From NCBI GenBank assembly GCA_017623295.1, contig JAGAPK010000068.1, positions 1-64,000 on the forward strand: a stretch of 64,000 nucleotides of DNA, in the 5' to 3' direction. Origin of the DNA: Lachnospiraceae bacterium. Lineage in GTDB: Bacteria > Bacillota > Clostridia > Lachnospirales > Lachnospiraceae. This document shows positions 51,982 through 61,723 of the stretch, piece by piece. Numbering within the stretch: the stretch's first letter is position 1; each line of letters opens with the position of its first letter. A model generated the notes under the pieces. The model saw only the letters and a program-made list of their open reading frames with translations, searched no databases and was not told the origin of the DNA. A program made the translations under genes and the position numbers.

Positions 51982-54465
51982 ATGGACAAAGTAATTACCA
52001 GAAGACAGGCGATTTGCGGCAGTGTATGGGTTGCAATTTTCTGTATTATTATTTCCCTGTGGCCGCTTCGACTTATAAATGAAACCGTAGTATCACACGG
52101 CAGTGGACAAATTGCAATGGAGTCTCAGGCGATTACCACAGACTATGTGGTAAAGCAGCGATTTATTGCGCAGTATGATAAATTAGAAAGCATCAAGGTA
52201 TATCTGCTGAATGAATCTGCCGGTGAAGAATTTAACTTTATTCTGTATGATTCGGATATGAATATTTTGATACAGCAGGTAGTTTCGACTGACAACATGG
52301 AAGAAATGCCGGGATATTGTACGATACCGCTGAATCAGACGGTAGAAGTTGGTAAAGATTATTATTTCCTGATACAGGGTATTACCACGAACTTCTATGT
52401 GGCATATGAGGAAACTGCGGCAGCAGAAAATATTTATATCAGTACCGTGTATTACGGAAGTATTGAAGATAATGAACACTGTGTGATGGCAGAGTATGAT
52501 TACACGGTTCCACTTAGAAAGGGCAAAACATTATTGGTTGATGCCCTATTAGTGCTGTTTGGATTACTGGTTAGCAGTCTGACGAAAAAATATTATGCGA
52601 AGAAACCGGAGCAGGACAAGTTACTTACCGTTGAGAAAACATTCCGTACCGTTTTAAGTCCACTCGTAGTTGTAGTAGGTGCCGTAGCAATGGTTACGGT
52701 CTGGCCACTGAGGCTTTATACCGATAATGCACCATATCATATACCATCCCTTATTTTCTATGACGTATCGATTGTGCTTGCGGTACTGCTTGCTCTCTAT
52801 GGAATCAATCATACAAGAGAGAACAAGAGAAATGATTTGGGATTTGCAGTGGTAAAGGACAGATGGACTGACTGGTTACAGGCACTTTTGTTTGCCGGAG
52901 CGATTCAGGCATGCTGTAATTACATGAATGGTTTGTATGAAATTCATCATACATTGGCATATCGTGAGATGTTGATTTATTTTGGACTTGCGATTATTGT
53001 AACTTACAAAAGAAAAGAAATTTTTAATCTGGTAAATTTGATTTATCTGCCAATAGCAGCAGTGGCTTGTTATAACTATTATCAGAACAACATTATCGGA
53101 CTGGAGAAACCGGAAGACATCGAGGTTGTGAAATTAACGGTCTGGGTGGCATTTATTACCGGCATTATTCTGATAAATACGATTTGGATTCTGGTGCGTG
53201 GCAAAATCAGAAGAATTTCACCGGCATATGGTTTGTTAGTTGTTGCTTTTTTTGCATCGCTGATTATACAGCGTAATACAAGAGGATGGCCGATTTATAT
53301 GGCTTGTGCGTTTGGTTTGTATTATTTGCGCATGGCAGCATGGGAGAAAAAGGAAAGACTGCTTAATAATATCTGCAATGGTATTTTAGCACACTTTTTG
53401 CTGAGCATGATTTATTGCTTAGGTCATAGACCTTATATGTATTATATTTACTATCGCTATCCATTTACCTTCCATACCGTAACGATGACCGCTGTTTATC
53501 TGGCACTTGTTGTTGGTGCGGCACTTGTGAAAGTATTGGATGCTTATCGGAAGAATCCGAAGCTGTCCGGTGTGTGGAAGGAACTTCTGGTATTTGGTTT
53601 TGCAACCGTATATCTGTTGTTTACTTTATCCAGAACCGGTTATCTGGCTGCTATTGTGATGGCATTATTGGTACTTCCGATTGTTTGTTTTACCATGCGT
53701 GGAAAAATTCGTACGATGGGAAAAGCGATTGCGTTACTTGCTCTGGCAGTGGTGCTTTGCTTCCCGGTTACTTTTACGGCACAGCGTATTGTACCTTCTC
53801 TTGTAGCAGAACCGGAGCTTCATGAAATTGAAGAGTTGCCGGATGAACTGATGCGCGGAAGAGTGACAGACTCCCGCTATTATATCAATATTCAGAGATT
53901 CATTCAGGTATTCCAGATGAAGGTGCTTGGTATGCCGGAAGAGAAATGTATTGAAGCGCATAGTATTGTAAAAAATGATAGTATTGAATCTTTAGGCGAT
54001 GGCATGCTGCTTGTTTCAGCAGATGCAGGCGTAGACGGTATTTCCGCAGAGGAAACGCAGGAAGAACAGAGTGATGCGCAGTCATACGCAAATGGCCGTT
54101 TTGAAATATTTGAACTTTACTACAATCATCTGAACAAAGAAGGGCATGATGATATGTATATCACATTGCCGGACGGTTCACTGATTGTACATGCCCACAA
54201 TATTTATTTGCAGGTAGCTTACGATCATGGTATTTATGTGGGAGTTGTGTTTGTGTTGATGGGAATTGGCACATTCGTACAGGGAATTATTTATTTTATC
54301 CGCAAAAAGGAAAACAGAGACTGTGCGGCATTGCCGTTTGCTATCTTGTCATTGTTTGCAGTTGCCGGATTAACCGAATGGATTTTCCATCCATGTAATC
54401 CGATTGCATATTGTTTATTATTAACATTGGCACCACTTTTATTTGATATGAAAAAAGGTGCTTAA
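51982..54465 (+). CDS. O-antigen ligase / Wzy-type membrane protein with N-terminal extension
   Basis: An 827-residue protein. Residues 1-30 hold a membrane segment, 35-185 form an extracellular beta-rich domain, and about 14 membrane segments follow. The WaaL/Wzy_C signature lies at the end: LSRTGYLAA (about 546-554), a large loop, then VHAHNIYLQVAYDHGIYVG with the conserved His. Such proteins either polymerise repeat units or transfer the finished glycan to its final acceptor. With PglC-, PglF- and GT4-like genes behind it, it may act on glycan 2. The N-terminal domain is unusual for the family. Confidence 0.82.
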   Translation: MDKVITRRQAICGSVWVAIFCIIISLWPLRLINETVVSHGSGQIAMESQAITTDYVVKQRFIAQYDKLESIKVYLLNESAGEEFNFILYDSDMNILIQQVVSTDNMEEMPGYCTIPLNQTVEVGKDYYFLIQGITTNFYVAYEETAAAENIYISTVYYGSIEDNEHCVMAEYDYTVPLRKGKTLLVDALLVLFGLLVSSLTKKYYAKKPEQDKLLTVEKTFRTVLSPLVVVVGAVAMVTVWPLRLYTDNAPYHIPSLIFYDVSIVLAVLLALYGINHTRENKRNDLGFAVVKDRWTDWLQALLFAGAIQACCNYMNGLYEIHHTLAYREMLIYFGLAIIVTYKRKEIFNLVNLIYLPIAAVACYNYYQNNIIGLEKPEDIEVVKLTVWVAFITGIILINTIWILVRGKIRRISPAYGLLVVAFFASLIIQRNTRGWPIYMACAFGLYYLRMAAWEKKERLLNNICNGILAHFLLSMIYCLGHRPYMYYIYYRYPFTFHTVTMTAVYLALVVGAALVKVLDAYRKNPKLSGVWKELLVFGFATVYLLFTLSRTGYLAAIVMALLVLPIVCFTMRGKIRTMGKAIALLALAVVLCFPVTFTAQRIVPSLVAEPELHEIEELPDELMRGRVTDSRYYINIQRFIQVFQMKVLGMPEEKCIEAHSIVKNDSIESLGDGMLLVSADAGVDGISAEETQEEQSDAQSYANGRFEIFELYYNHLNKEGHDDMYITLPDGSLIVHAHNIYLQVAYDHGIYVGVVFVLMGIGTFVQGIIYFIRKKENRDCAALPFAILSLFAVAGLTEWIFHPCNPIAYCLLLTLAPLLFDMKKGA

Positions 54466-54478
54466 AGGAACGAATTAA

Positions 54479-56350
54479 ATGGAAAAGAAGAAGAGAAAAC
54501 CTTTTAATGTAAAATTGTTCTATCGAAGAACCTGTTTAATTATATATGATGTTATCAGTGTTATTCTGGCAAGCTATCTGGCGATTATCTTGCGTTATGA
54601 GTTGGATGTGGATGCGATACCAAAGCATTTCCTTCGCCCGATTGAATTGTTTTTGCCGATTAATATTATTCTTACACTGTTAATATTTTATGTTTTCCAT
54701 CTGTACAGCAGCTTATGGGCTTATGCGGGTGAAACAGAATTGCAGAATATCATTGTGTCCTGTGTTATTTCGGCAGCAATGAATGCGATAGGTCTGCAGT
54801 TTTTCCGATTACAGGAGCAGGCAGTTCCTAAGAGTTATTACTTCTTTTATATGTTCCTGTTAATTAGCTGTATTTTTGCGAGCCGTTTTTCTTACCGCTT
54901 TTTCAGAGGATTGAAGCATAAACAGCAGAACAAGAAAAACCAGATTTCGGTTATGGTAATCGGTGCCGGAGAAGCAGCCAATGCGATTATCAAAGAAATT
55001 GTAAACAGTAACTTTTCCACTATGGTTATCAAGTGCATTATTGATGATGACAAAGGAAAATGGGGCAGATATATTCAAGGCATTAAGGTAGTCGGCGGAC
55101 GGGACAAGATTGTAGAGTGTGCCGATGTGTATGGTGTAGACGAGATTATTGTGGCGATGCCGTCAGCTTCCAGAGTGGATATCAAAGGAATTCTGGAAAT
55201 CTGCAAAGATACAAATTGTAAAATTCGTTCTTTGCCGGGTATGTATCAGCTTGTGAACGGCGAAGTCAGTGTCAGCAAGCTTCGTGATGTTGAAGTAGAA
55301 GATTTGCTTGGAAGAGATCCGATTACTGTTGATATGGATTCGATTCTTGGATATGTGCAGGGCAAGACCGTATTAGTTACAGGCGGTGGTGGTTCTATCG
55401 GAAGCGAGCTTTGTCGTCAGGTAGCACAGCATAATCCGAAAAGACTTGTTATTATTGATATTTATGAAAACAGTGTATACGATGTACAACAGGAACTTAA
55501 GACGAAATATCCGGATTTGGATTTGGTAGTCCTTATTGCTTCTGTTCGAAATACCAATCGTATGAACTGGATTTGTTCTACTTATAGACCGGATATTGTG
55601 TACCATGCAGCAGCGCATAAACATGTGCCACTTATGGAAGACAGTCCGACCGAGGCAATTAAGAATAACGTATTTGGAACATTCAAAACAGCGCAGGCAG
55701 CAGCCATGAGCGGTGTACAGCGATTTGTTATGATTTCCACAGATAAAGCAGTTAACCCGACAAACATTATGGGTGCCAGTAAACGTATTTGTGAAATGAT
55801 TATTCAGACGTTTAATAAACATTACGATACAGAATTCGTAGCAGTTCGTTTTGGTAATGTACTTGGCAGTAACGGAAGTGTAATTCCGCTGTTCCGTAAG
55901 CAGATTGCGCAGGGTGGTCCGGTAACGGTAACACACCCGGACATTATTCGTTACTTTATGACGATTCCGGAGGCGGTATCTTTAGTATTGCAGGCAGGAG
56001 CTTATGTGAAAGGTGGAGAGATTTTCGTACTGGATATGGGCGAGCCTGTTAAGATTCTGGATTTGGCAGAAAATTTGATTCGTTTGTCCGGTTATCGTGT
56101 GGGCGAGGATATCAAGATAGAATTTACAGGACTTCGTCCGGGTGAAAAATTATACGAAGAATTATTGATGGATGAAGAAGGTATGAAAGATACTGCCAAT
56201 AAGATGATTCATATTGGTAAGCCGATTGAACTGGATGAACAGGAATTTTTCGCACAGTTAAAAGAGTTAAAAGATGAGAGCCAGATTGAAAGTTCAGATA
56301 TCAGACCGTTGATTCAGAAAATTGTACCAACCTATCACTACAAAAAATAG
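54479..56350 (+). CDS. Membrane-bound UDP-GlcNAc 4,6-dehydratase (PglF/WbpM/CapD-like)
   Basis: A 623-residue protein with four N-terminal membrane segments (about 18-40, 58-78, 88-106, 119-138), a first Rossmann fold (GAGEAAN at 162-168) and a catalytic SDR domain (TGGGGSIGSE at 301-310). The triad region ISTDKAVNPTNIMGASK gives Met431 and Lys435 in place of Tyr-Lys. This Ser-Met-Lys type is known from PglF and WbpM, which make UDP-2-acetamido-2,6-dideoxy-xylo-hexos-4-ulose with retained C5. It works with the aminotransferase directly downstream. Confidence 0.92.
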   Translation: MEKKKRKPFNVKLFYRRTCLIIYDVISVILASYLAIILRYELDVDAIPKHFLRPIELFLPINIILTLLIFYVFHLYSSLWAYAGETELQNIIVSCVISAAMNAIGLQFFRLQEQAVPKSYYFFYMFLLISCIFASRFSYRFFRGLKHKQQNKKNQISVMVIGAGEAANAIIKEIVNSNFSTMVIKCIIDDDKGKWGRYIQGIKVVGGRDKIVECADVYGVDEIIVAMPSASRVDIKGILEICKDTNCKIRSLPGMYQLVNGEVSVSKLRDVEVEDLLGRDPITVDMDSILGYVQGKTVLVTGGGGSIGSELCRQVAQHNPKRLVIIDIYENSVYDVQQELKTKYPDLDLVVLIASVRNTNRMNWICSTYRPDIVYHAAAHKHVPLMEDSPTEAIKNNVFGTFKTAQAAAMSGVQRFVMISTDKAVNPTNIMGASKRICEMIIQTFNKHYDTEFVAVRFGNVLGSNGSVIPLFRKQIAQGGPVTVTHPDIIRYFMTIPEAVSLVLQAGAYVKGGEIFVLDMGEPVKILDLAENLIRLSGYRVGEDIKIEFTGLRPGEKLYEELLMDEEGMKDTANKMIHIGKPIELDEQEFFAQLKELKDESQIESSDIRPLIQKIVPTYHYKK

Positions 56351-56402
56351 AAATAAGATATTGAAGTGTGATATGCCGCAGGATAACGGCGAGGAGGATA
56401 TT

Positions 56403-57536
56403 ATGGAAAAGAAAAGAATTTATTTATCATGTCCTACCATGCATGGCAAGGAACAGGAATTTATCAAAGAAGCATTTGATACAAACTGGGTAGCCCCTCT
56501 TGGACCGAATGTAAATTCTTTTGAAAAAGAAATGGCAGCTTATACAGGTGCCGGACATGCAGCAGCTTTGAGTGCCGGTACAGCAGCAATTCATTTGGCA
56601 GTAAAATTGCTTGGCATCGGCGAAGGTGATGTAGTCTTTGTATCCGATTTGACTTTTTCTGCGACTTGTAATCCGATTGCTTATGAGAAAGCAACGCCGG
56701 TTTTTATCGATGCAGAACCGGACACATGGAATATGTCTCCACAGGCTTTAGAGAAAGCATTTGAAAAATATCCAAATCCCAAAGCGGTAATCTGTGTTTA
56801 TTTATATGGTACTCCGGCGAAAATCGATGAGATTATGGCAATCTGTGAGAAACATAATGTTCCTTTTATAGAAGATGCAGCAGAGTCTTTGAGCAGTACC
56901 TATAAGGGAAAACAGACGGGAACCTTTGGTAAATTTGGTATCTATTCTTTTAATGGTAATAAGATTATTACAACCTCGGGTGGCGGTATGCTGGTGTCTG
57001 AGGATGAAGCCGCAATTAAAAGAGCTACTTTCTTAGCGACGCAGGCAAGAGACCCGGCAAGATATTACCTTCATTCCAATATTGGTTACAATTACAGAAT
57101 GAGTAATATTACAGCGGGAATTGGTCGTGGACAGTTGATGTTCATAGAGGAACACAAGGCAAAGAAACAGGCGATTTATAAGCAGTACAAAGAAGCTTTT
57201 GCAGATATTCCGGAAATTGAGATGAATCCAATGAACCCGGATGGAGATTCCAATAACTGGTTATCTTGTATGACAATTGCAAAAGGCTGCAGTGTTACAC
57301 CGGATGAGATTATGGATGCATTGGAAGCAGAAAATATCGAATCCAGACCAATCTGGAAACCAATGCATGAGCAGCCGGTATTTGAAGGATATGATTTCAT
57401 TCCTCACAATGAGGATGGCAGCAGTGTAGGAAGTGATATTTTTGCAAGAGGTTTATGTCTGCCAAGTGATATCAAAAACACACCGGAAGATATGGAATTG
57501 ATTATCAGTATTGTGCGCAAGTGTTTCGGAAAGTAA
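56403..57536 (+). CDS. PglE/LegC-like UDP-4-keto-sugar aminotransferase
   Basis: A 377-residue DegT-fold PLP enzyme from ATG 56403 (GAGGAGG 5 bp upstream). Motifs: DTNWVAPLGPNV (26-37), LSAGTAAIH (57-65), EDAAES with Asp158 and the PLP lysine Lys187 in YSFNGNKIITTSGGGM, which matches the PglE/LegC/PerA-like group. It should aminate C4 of the PglF product to UDP-4-amino-4,6-dideoxy-GlcNAc. In bacillosamine pathways the next enzyme, PglD, acetylates that amine; no PglD-type protein is seen here. Confidence 0.9.
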   Translation: MEKKRIYLSCPTMHGKEQEFIKEAFDTNWVAPLGPNVNSFEKEMAAYTGAGHAAALSAGTAAIHLAVKLLGIGEGDVVFVSDLTFSATCNPIAYEKATPVFIDAEPDTWNMSPQALEKAFEKYPNPKAVICVYLYGTPAKIDEIMAICEKHNVPFIEDAAESLSSTYKGKQTGTFGKFGIYSFNGNKIITTSGGGMLVSEDEAAIKRATFLATQARDPARYYLHSNIGYNYRMSNITAGIGRGQLMFIEEHKAKKQAIYKQYKEAFADIPEIEMNPMNPDGDSNNWLSCMTIAKGCSVTPDEIMDALEAENIESRPIWKPMHEQPVFEGYDFIPHNEDGSSVGSDIFARGLCLPSDIKNTPEDMELIISIVRKCFGK

Positions 57537-57595
57537 GCGCGAAGGCTTGTTAAATTGCACATCGATATAATCTAAATATGTGAAAGGAGAAACTT

Positions 57596-58243
57596 ATGAT
57601 ATACGCGAAATTTATAAAAAGAATATTGGATTTTCTTCTTTCGTTATTTGCGATTATCGTGTTAAGTCCGGTGCTATTGATATTATGTATTCTGGTGCGG
57701 ACAAAGTTAGGCAGCCCGATTTTCTTTAAGCAGGAGCGACCGGGTCGAAACGAGAAGATTTTTACATTATGCAAATTCCGTACCATGACAGATGAAAGAG
57801 ATGAGAACGGTAATCTCCTTCCGGACAATGTCAGACTGACAAAGTTCGGTAAATTCCTTCGGGCAACCAGTTTGGATGAATTACCGGAATTGTTCAATAT
57901 TTTGAAAGGTGATATGAGCATCATTGGTCCAAGACCACTTCTGGTTTCGTATCTGCCTTATTATTCCGAGCGTGAAAAACTGCGCCACAGTGTAAGACCC
58001 GGATTAACGGGACTGGCACAGGTAAGTGGCCGAAATTTTATCGATTGGGATAAGCGAATGGAAAAAGATGTAGAATATGTAGAGAATCTTTCTTTTGCTA
58101 TGGATATAAAGGTGCTTTGGATGACGGTTCAGACCGTGCTTGGACATCGGGATGAAGTGGCGGAAGATACTAATGCCGTAGAAGGCAATTTTGCTCAGAT
58201 ACGGCAGAAACGCCTGGAAGAAACAGGGAAGCTGACAAAATAG
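57596..58243 (+). CDS. PglC-like phosphoglycosyl transferase (initiating enzyme 2)
   Basis: A 215-residue short-form bacterial sugar transferase with one N-terminal reentrant segment (about 10-32). The full catalytic set is present: FFKQERPGRNEKIF, LCKFRTMTD, SLDELPELFNILKGDMSIIGPRPL and RPGLTGLAQVSGRN. It loads a sugar-1-phosphate on undecaprenyl phosphate. The PglC type normally uses UDP-diNAc-bacillosamine, and its place behind PglF- and PglE-like genes supports a related substrate. SD AAAGGAGA is upstream. It is the second initiating enzyme in the window. Confidence 0.92.
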   Translation: MIYAKFIKRILDFLLSLFAIIVLSPVLLILCILVRTKLGSPIFFKQERPGRNEKIFTLCKFRTMTDERDENGNLLPDNVRLTKFGKFLRATSLDELPELFNILKGDMSIIGPRPLLVSYLPYYSEREKLRHSVRPGLTGLAQVSGRNFIDWDKRMEKDVEYVENLSFAMDIKVLWMTVQTVLGHRDEVAEDTNAVEGNFAQIRQKRLEETGKLTK

Positions 58244-58259
58244 CAGGAGGAGTCCGATT

Positions 58260-59243
58260 TTGAATATCTTGATATTAAGTGCGGGAACAAGAGATAAAGT
58301 AGTACAGTATTTCAAGAAGGAAGCTGGAGATGGTGGTAAAATTGTTGCAACAGATTGCAGTAATTTAGCTCCGGCTGTTTATGATGCGGATAAGTTTTAT
58401 CTGGTGCCTCGTATTACAGCACCCGGATATCTTGATACGATTCTGGATATCTGTAAGAAGGAAGAAATAGATGGTGTTTTTTCGCTGATTGACCCGGAAC
58501 TTAGCATGTTAGCCAAAGAAAAAGACAAGTTTCTGGCGGTTGGTACAACTCCGATTATTTCCCCTTATGATTTGGTAGAAACCTGTTTTGATAAATATAA
58601 AATGTATCAGATGTTACAGGAAATGAAGATTCCAACCGGGAAATGCTATGTAGAAAAGGAAGCCTTTTTCGCGGCAGTTGATAAGGGTGAAATTTCCTAT
58701 CCGGTCTTTGTGAAGCCGGTAAAAGGAAGTGCCAGCATTAACATCAATAAAGTAAACAGCAAAGAGGAGGTAGACCTTCTTTTTACCCTGTATGATGATT
58801 TAATGGTGCAGGAATATATGGATGGACAGGAATACGGAGCCGATGTGTATATCGATATGATAACCGGCAAGTGTACTTCCATTTTTATTAAGAAAAAAAT
58901 CAAAATGCGTGCGGGCGAAACAGACAAATCCGTATCGGTAAAGGATGAAAAGCTGTTTGCCATGTTACAGGATTTTGTAGAACGCTGCGGTTTTCGTGGC
59001 ATGATAGATATTGATATTTTCGATATAAACGGAACTTATTATATTTCCGAAGTTAACCCGAGATTCGGCGGTGGTTATCCGCATGCATATGCCTGTGGTG
59101 TGAATATGCCAGGACAGGTGCTTACGAATCTGGCAGGCAAAGCCAATGAGATTACAATTGGTGAATACAAAGAAAATATCTGTATGATGAAATATAATGA
59201 AATCAGTATTAAGGATATGAACGGAATCGAGATTGTTCCGTAA
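58260..59243 (+). CDS. ATP-grasp ligase 2
   Basis: A 327-residue paralogue of the ATP-grasp protein at 36803. It shares the opening MNILILS.GTR, the ATP-binding YPVFVKPVKGSASI, KMRAGETDKSVS and the metal site SEVNPRFGGGYPHAYACG. The start is TTG at 58260 behind GGAGGAG; no ATG fits. It lies between PglC- and PglA-like genes, where an N-acyltransferase (PglD) often stands. It could join an amino or other carboxylic acid to the 4-amino group of the sugar instead of acetate (inference, no direct proof). Confidence 0.85.
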   Translation: MNILILSAGTRDKVVQYFKKEAGDGGKIVATDCSNLAPAVYDADKFYLVPRITAPGYLDTILDICKKEEIDGVFSLIDPELSMLAKEKDKFLAVGTTPIISPYDLVETCFDKYKMYQMLQEMKIPTGKCYVEKEAFFAAVDKGEISYPVFVKPVKGSASININKVNSKEEVDLLFTLYDDLMVQEYMDGQEYGADVYIDMITGKCTSIFIKKKIKMRAGETDKSVSVKDEKLFAMLQDFVERCGFRGMIDIDIFDINGTYYISEVNPRFGGGYPHAYACGVNMPGQVLTNLAGKANEITIGEYKENICMMKYNEISIKDMNGIEIVP

Positions 59244-59292
59244 AGAAAAAGCTACAAGGAAATGTTGCAGGAAATGTGACATGGAGGATGAA

Positions 59293-60384
59293 ATGGGCAG
59301 AGTATTGGTTTTGACAAATTCTTCCGGTGGTCTGTATGATTTCCGTAATGAATTTGTAAAAGCACTTGTGGAAGAAAATCAGGTTTTCATCAGTATGCCG
59401 GATGATACGAAAGAAAAAGAGTTGATGGAGGAAGGTTGTCAGATTATAAAGACATCCATCAATCGAAGAGGTGTCAATCCGATAGAAGATTTGAAATTAT
59501 ATCGTACTTACCGTAACATGATGAAGGAACTGAAACCGGATTTGGTTGTGACTTATACTATCAAACCGAATGTATATGGGGGCTTTTGCGCAGGCAGAAT
59601 GAAAATCCCATATATTTCAACCATTACCGGTCTTGGTGGTGCGTTTGACAGAACGGGAATCTTTTTACAGCTGATTATTTATATGTACCGTGCCGGTATG
59701 AAGAAAGCGTTCTGTGTCTTTTTCCAGAATGAAGAAAATAAAGGAATTTTTCGGAAGTTCGGTATTCATGGACAAAAAGAGAAGCTTGTTATGGGTTCCG
59801 GGGTAAATCTGGAGCGGCATGTATTTGAAGAATATCCCAACCGTGATGAAACACACTTTCTGTTTGTTGGTCGTGTGATGAAGGAACGCGGCATTCTGGA
59901 ATTTATCGAAGCAGCAAAGAAACTTCATAGCGATAAAGTACATTTTGATATTTTGGGTTATTGTGACGAAGACTACCAGAGTTTGTTAGATGAATTGGAA
60001 CAGCAGGGAATCCTACATCAGCTTGGTTTTCATACAGAAGTACATCCTTATCTGGCAGATGCCAGTGCCATTGTTATCGCATCCTTCCATGAAGGAATGT
60101 CCAATGCTTTGATAGAAGCAGCAGCTACGGGAAGACCGGTCATTGCTTCGAATATCAGTGGTTGTCTGGAAGCTTTTGAAGAGGGCAGAACCGGATTTGG
60201 ATTCACGCCGGGCAAACCGGAGGAATTGATACAGGCAATGGAGAAATTTCTGGAACTGCCTTATGAGAAACGGGCTGAAATGGGACAGGCAGCCAGAAAG
60301 AAAATGGAAAAAGAGTTTGACAGAAAACTGGTAACGGCATCTTATATGGATGAGGTGCATCGGATTCTTGGAAAGAAAGGCTAG
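59293..60384 (+). CDS. Family 4 glycosyltransferase (PglA-like)
   Basis: About 363 residues from ATG 59293, chosen because TGGAGG lies 5 bp upstream; frames starting further left lack an RBS. The N-terminus VLVLTNSSGGLYDFRNEFV and TYTIKPNVYGGFCAG, then FLFVGRVMKERGILEFIEAA and the EX7E site HEGMSNALIEAAATGRPVIAS, place it with PglA/RfaB-type GT4 enzymes. In Campylobacter PglA adds GalNAc to lipid-linked bacillosamine. Here it likely adds the second sugar to the product of the adjacent PglC-like enzyme. Confidence 0.88.
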   Translation: MGRVLVLTNSSGGLYDFRNEFVKALVEENQVFISMPDDTKEKELMEEGCQIIKTSINRRGVNPIEDLKLYRTYRNMMKELKPDLVVTYTIKPNVYGGFCAGRMKIPYISTITGLGGAFDRTGIFLQLIIYMYRAGMKKAFCVFFQNEENKGIFRKFGIHGQKEKLVMGSGVNLERHVFEEYPNRDETHFLFVGRVMKERGILEFIEAAKKLHSDKVHFDILGYCDEDYQSLLDELEQQGILHQLGFHTEVHPYLADASAIVIASFHEGMSNALIEAAATGRPVIASNISGCLEAFEEGRTGFGFTPGKPEELIQAMEKFLELPYEKRAEMGQAARKKMEKEFDRKLVTASYMDEVHRILGKKG

Positions 60385-60393
60385 GAGATAGAA

Positions 60394-61710
60394 ATGAATT
60401 TATATGAAAAGATAGTAAAAGGCGAAGAAAAAGTATCTTTAGTAGGTCTTGGTTATGTAGGTATGCCGATTGCGGTTGCTTTTGCAAGAAAAATCAAAGT
60501 AGTAGGTTTTGACTTAAACGAAAAGAAAATTGAATTATATAAAAGAGGTATCGACCCTACTAATGAAGTTGGTAATGATGTCATCAAAAATACGACGGTG
60601 GAATTTACTGCTGACCCTTCTAAATTGAAAGAAGCAAAGTTCCATATTGTAGCAGTACCGACACCGGTAAATGATGATCATACACCGGATTTAACTCCTG
60701 TGGAAGGCGCAAGCCGTATCTTAGGACAGAATCTGACCAAAGGATCTGTTGTCGTATTTGAATCTACCGTTTATCCGGGCGTAACAGAAGATATCTGTGT
60801 ACCGATTCTGGAGAAAGAATCCGGTTTAAAATGCGGCGTGGATTTCAAAATCGGATATTCACCGGAACGTATTAATCCGGGTGATAAAGTACATAGACTT
60901 GAAACAATTACCAAGATTGTATCCGGTATGGATGAAGAAACATTAGATACCGTAGCGAAGGTCTATGAACTTGTTGTAGAAGCAGGTGTTTATCGCGCTG
61001 AATCGATTAAAGTAGCAGAGGCTGCGAAGGTTATTGAAAATAGCCAGCGTGATATTAACATTGCTTTTATGAATGAATTATCCATTATCTTCCACAAGAT
61101 GAATATTGATACAAAATCCGTATTGGAGGCAGCAGGAACGAAATGGAATTTCCTTCCGTTTATGCCGGGCTTAGTAGGCGGTCACTGCATCGGTGTAGAC
61201 CCTTACTATCTGACTTACAAAGCAGAAGAATTGGGTTATCATTCTCAGATTATTTTATCCGGTCGTCGTATCAATGATGATATGGGTAAATATGTAGCAG
61301 AAAGTCTGGTTAAAAATCTGATTAAGACAGATGTAGCTGTAAAGGGTGCTAAAGTAGCAATTCTTGGCTTTACTTTCAAAGAGAACTGCCCAGATACCAG
61401 AAATACAAAGGTAATTGATATTTACAAAGAGCTTGGCGAATATGGTATCGAACCGATGGTAGTGGATCCGGCTGCTGATGCAGACGAAGCAAAGAGACTT
61501 TATGGTATTACTTTTGGCAAATTAGAAGATATCAAAGATATGGATGCTATTGTGATAGCAGTAGCACATGATGAATTTTTGAAACTGACCAAAGATGATA
61601 TCAGTAAATTCTATGCACCACAGCATAAGCAAAAGGTGCTTATGGATATCAAAGGTCTGTTAAACAGAAAAGATTATCTGACAGAGGATTACTTATACTG
61701 GAGACTCTAA
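60394..61710 (+). CDS. UDP-N-acetyl-hexosamine 6-dehydrogenase (TviB/WbpA/WbpO-like)
   Basis: A 438-residue nucleotide-sugar dehydrogenase. NAD-binding GLGYVGMP (18-25), the family-specific GIDPTNEV, FESTVYPG, YSPERINPGD and the catalytic Cys in GGHCIGVDPYYL (about 270) are intact. It oxidises C6 of UDP-GlcNAc (or UDP-GalNAc) twice to give the uronic acid. The DPTNEV loop favours the TviB/WbpO group over UDP-glucose dehydrogenases. With the TviC-like epimerase at 63097 it could supply UDP-GalNAcA, the Vi-antigen building block. Confidence 0.9.
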   Translation: MNLYEKIVKGEEKVSLVGLGYVGMPIAVAFARKIKVVGFDLNEKKIELYKRGIDPTNEVGNDVIKNTTVEFTADPSKLKEAKFHIVAVPTPVNDDHTPDLTPVEGASRILGQNLTKGSVVVFESTVYPGVTEDICVPILEKESGLKCGVDFKIGYSPERINPGDKVHRLETITKIVSGMDEETLDTVAKVYELVVEAGVYRAESIKVAEAAKVIENSQRDINIAFMNELSIIFHKMNIDTKSVLEAAGTKWNFLPFMPGLVGGHCIGVDPYYLTYKAEELGYHSQIILSGRRINDDMGKYVAESLVKNLIKTDVAVKGAKVAILGFTFKENCPDTRNTKVIDIYKELGEYGIEPMVVDPAADADEAKRLYGITFGKLEDIKDMDAIVIAVAHDEFLKLTKDDISKFYAPQHKQKVLMDIKGLLNRKDYLTEDYLYWRL

Positions 61711-61723
61711 TTAGGAGGGCAAT

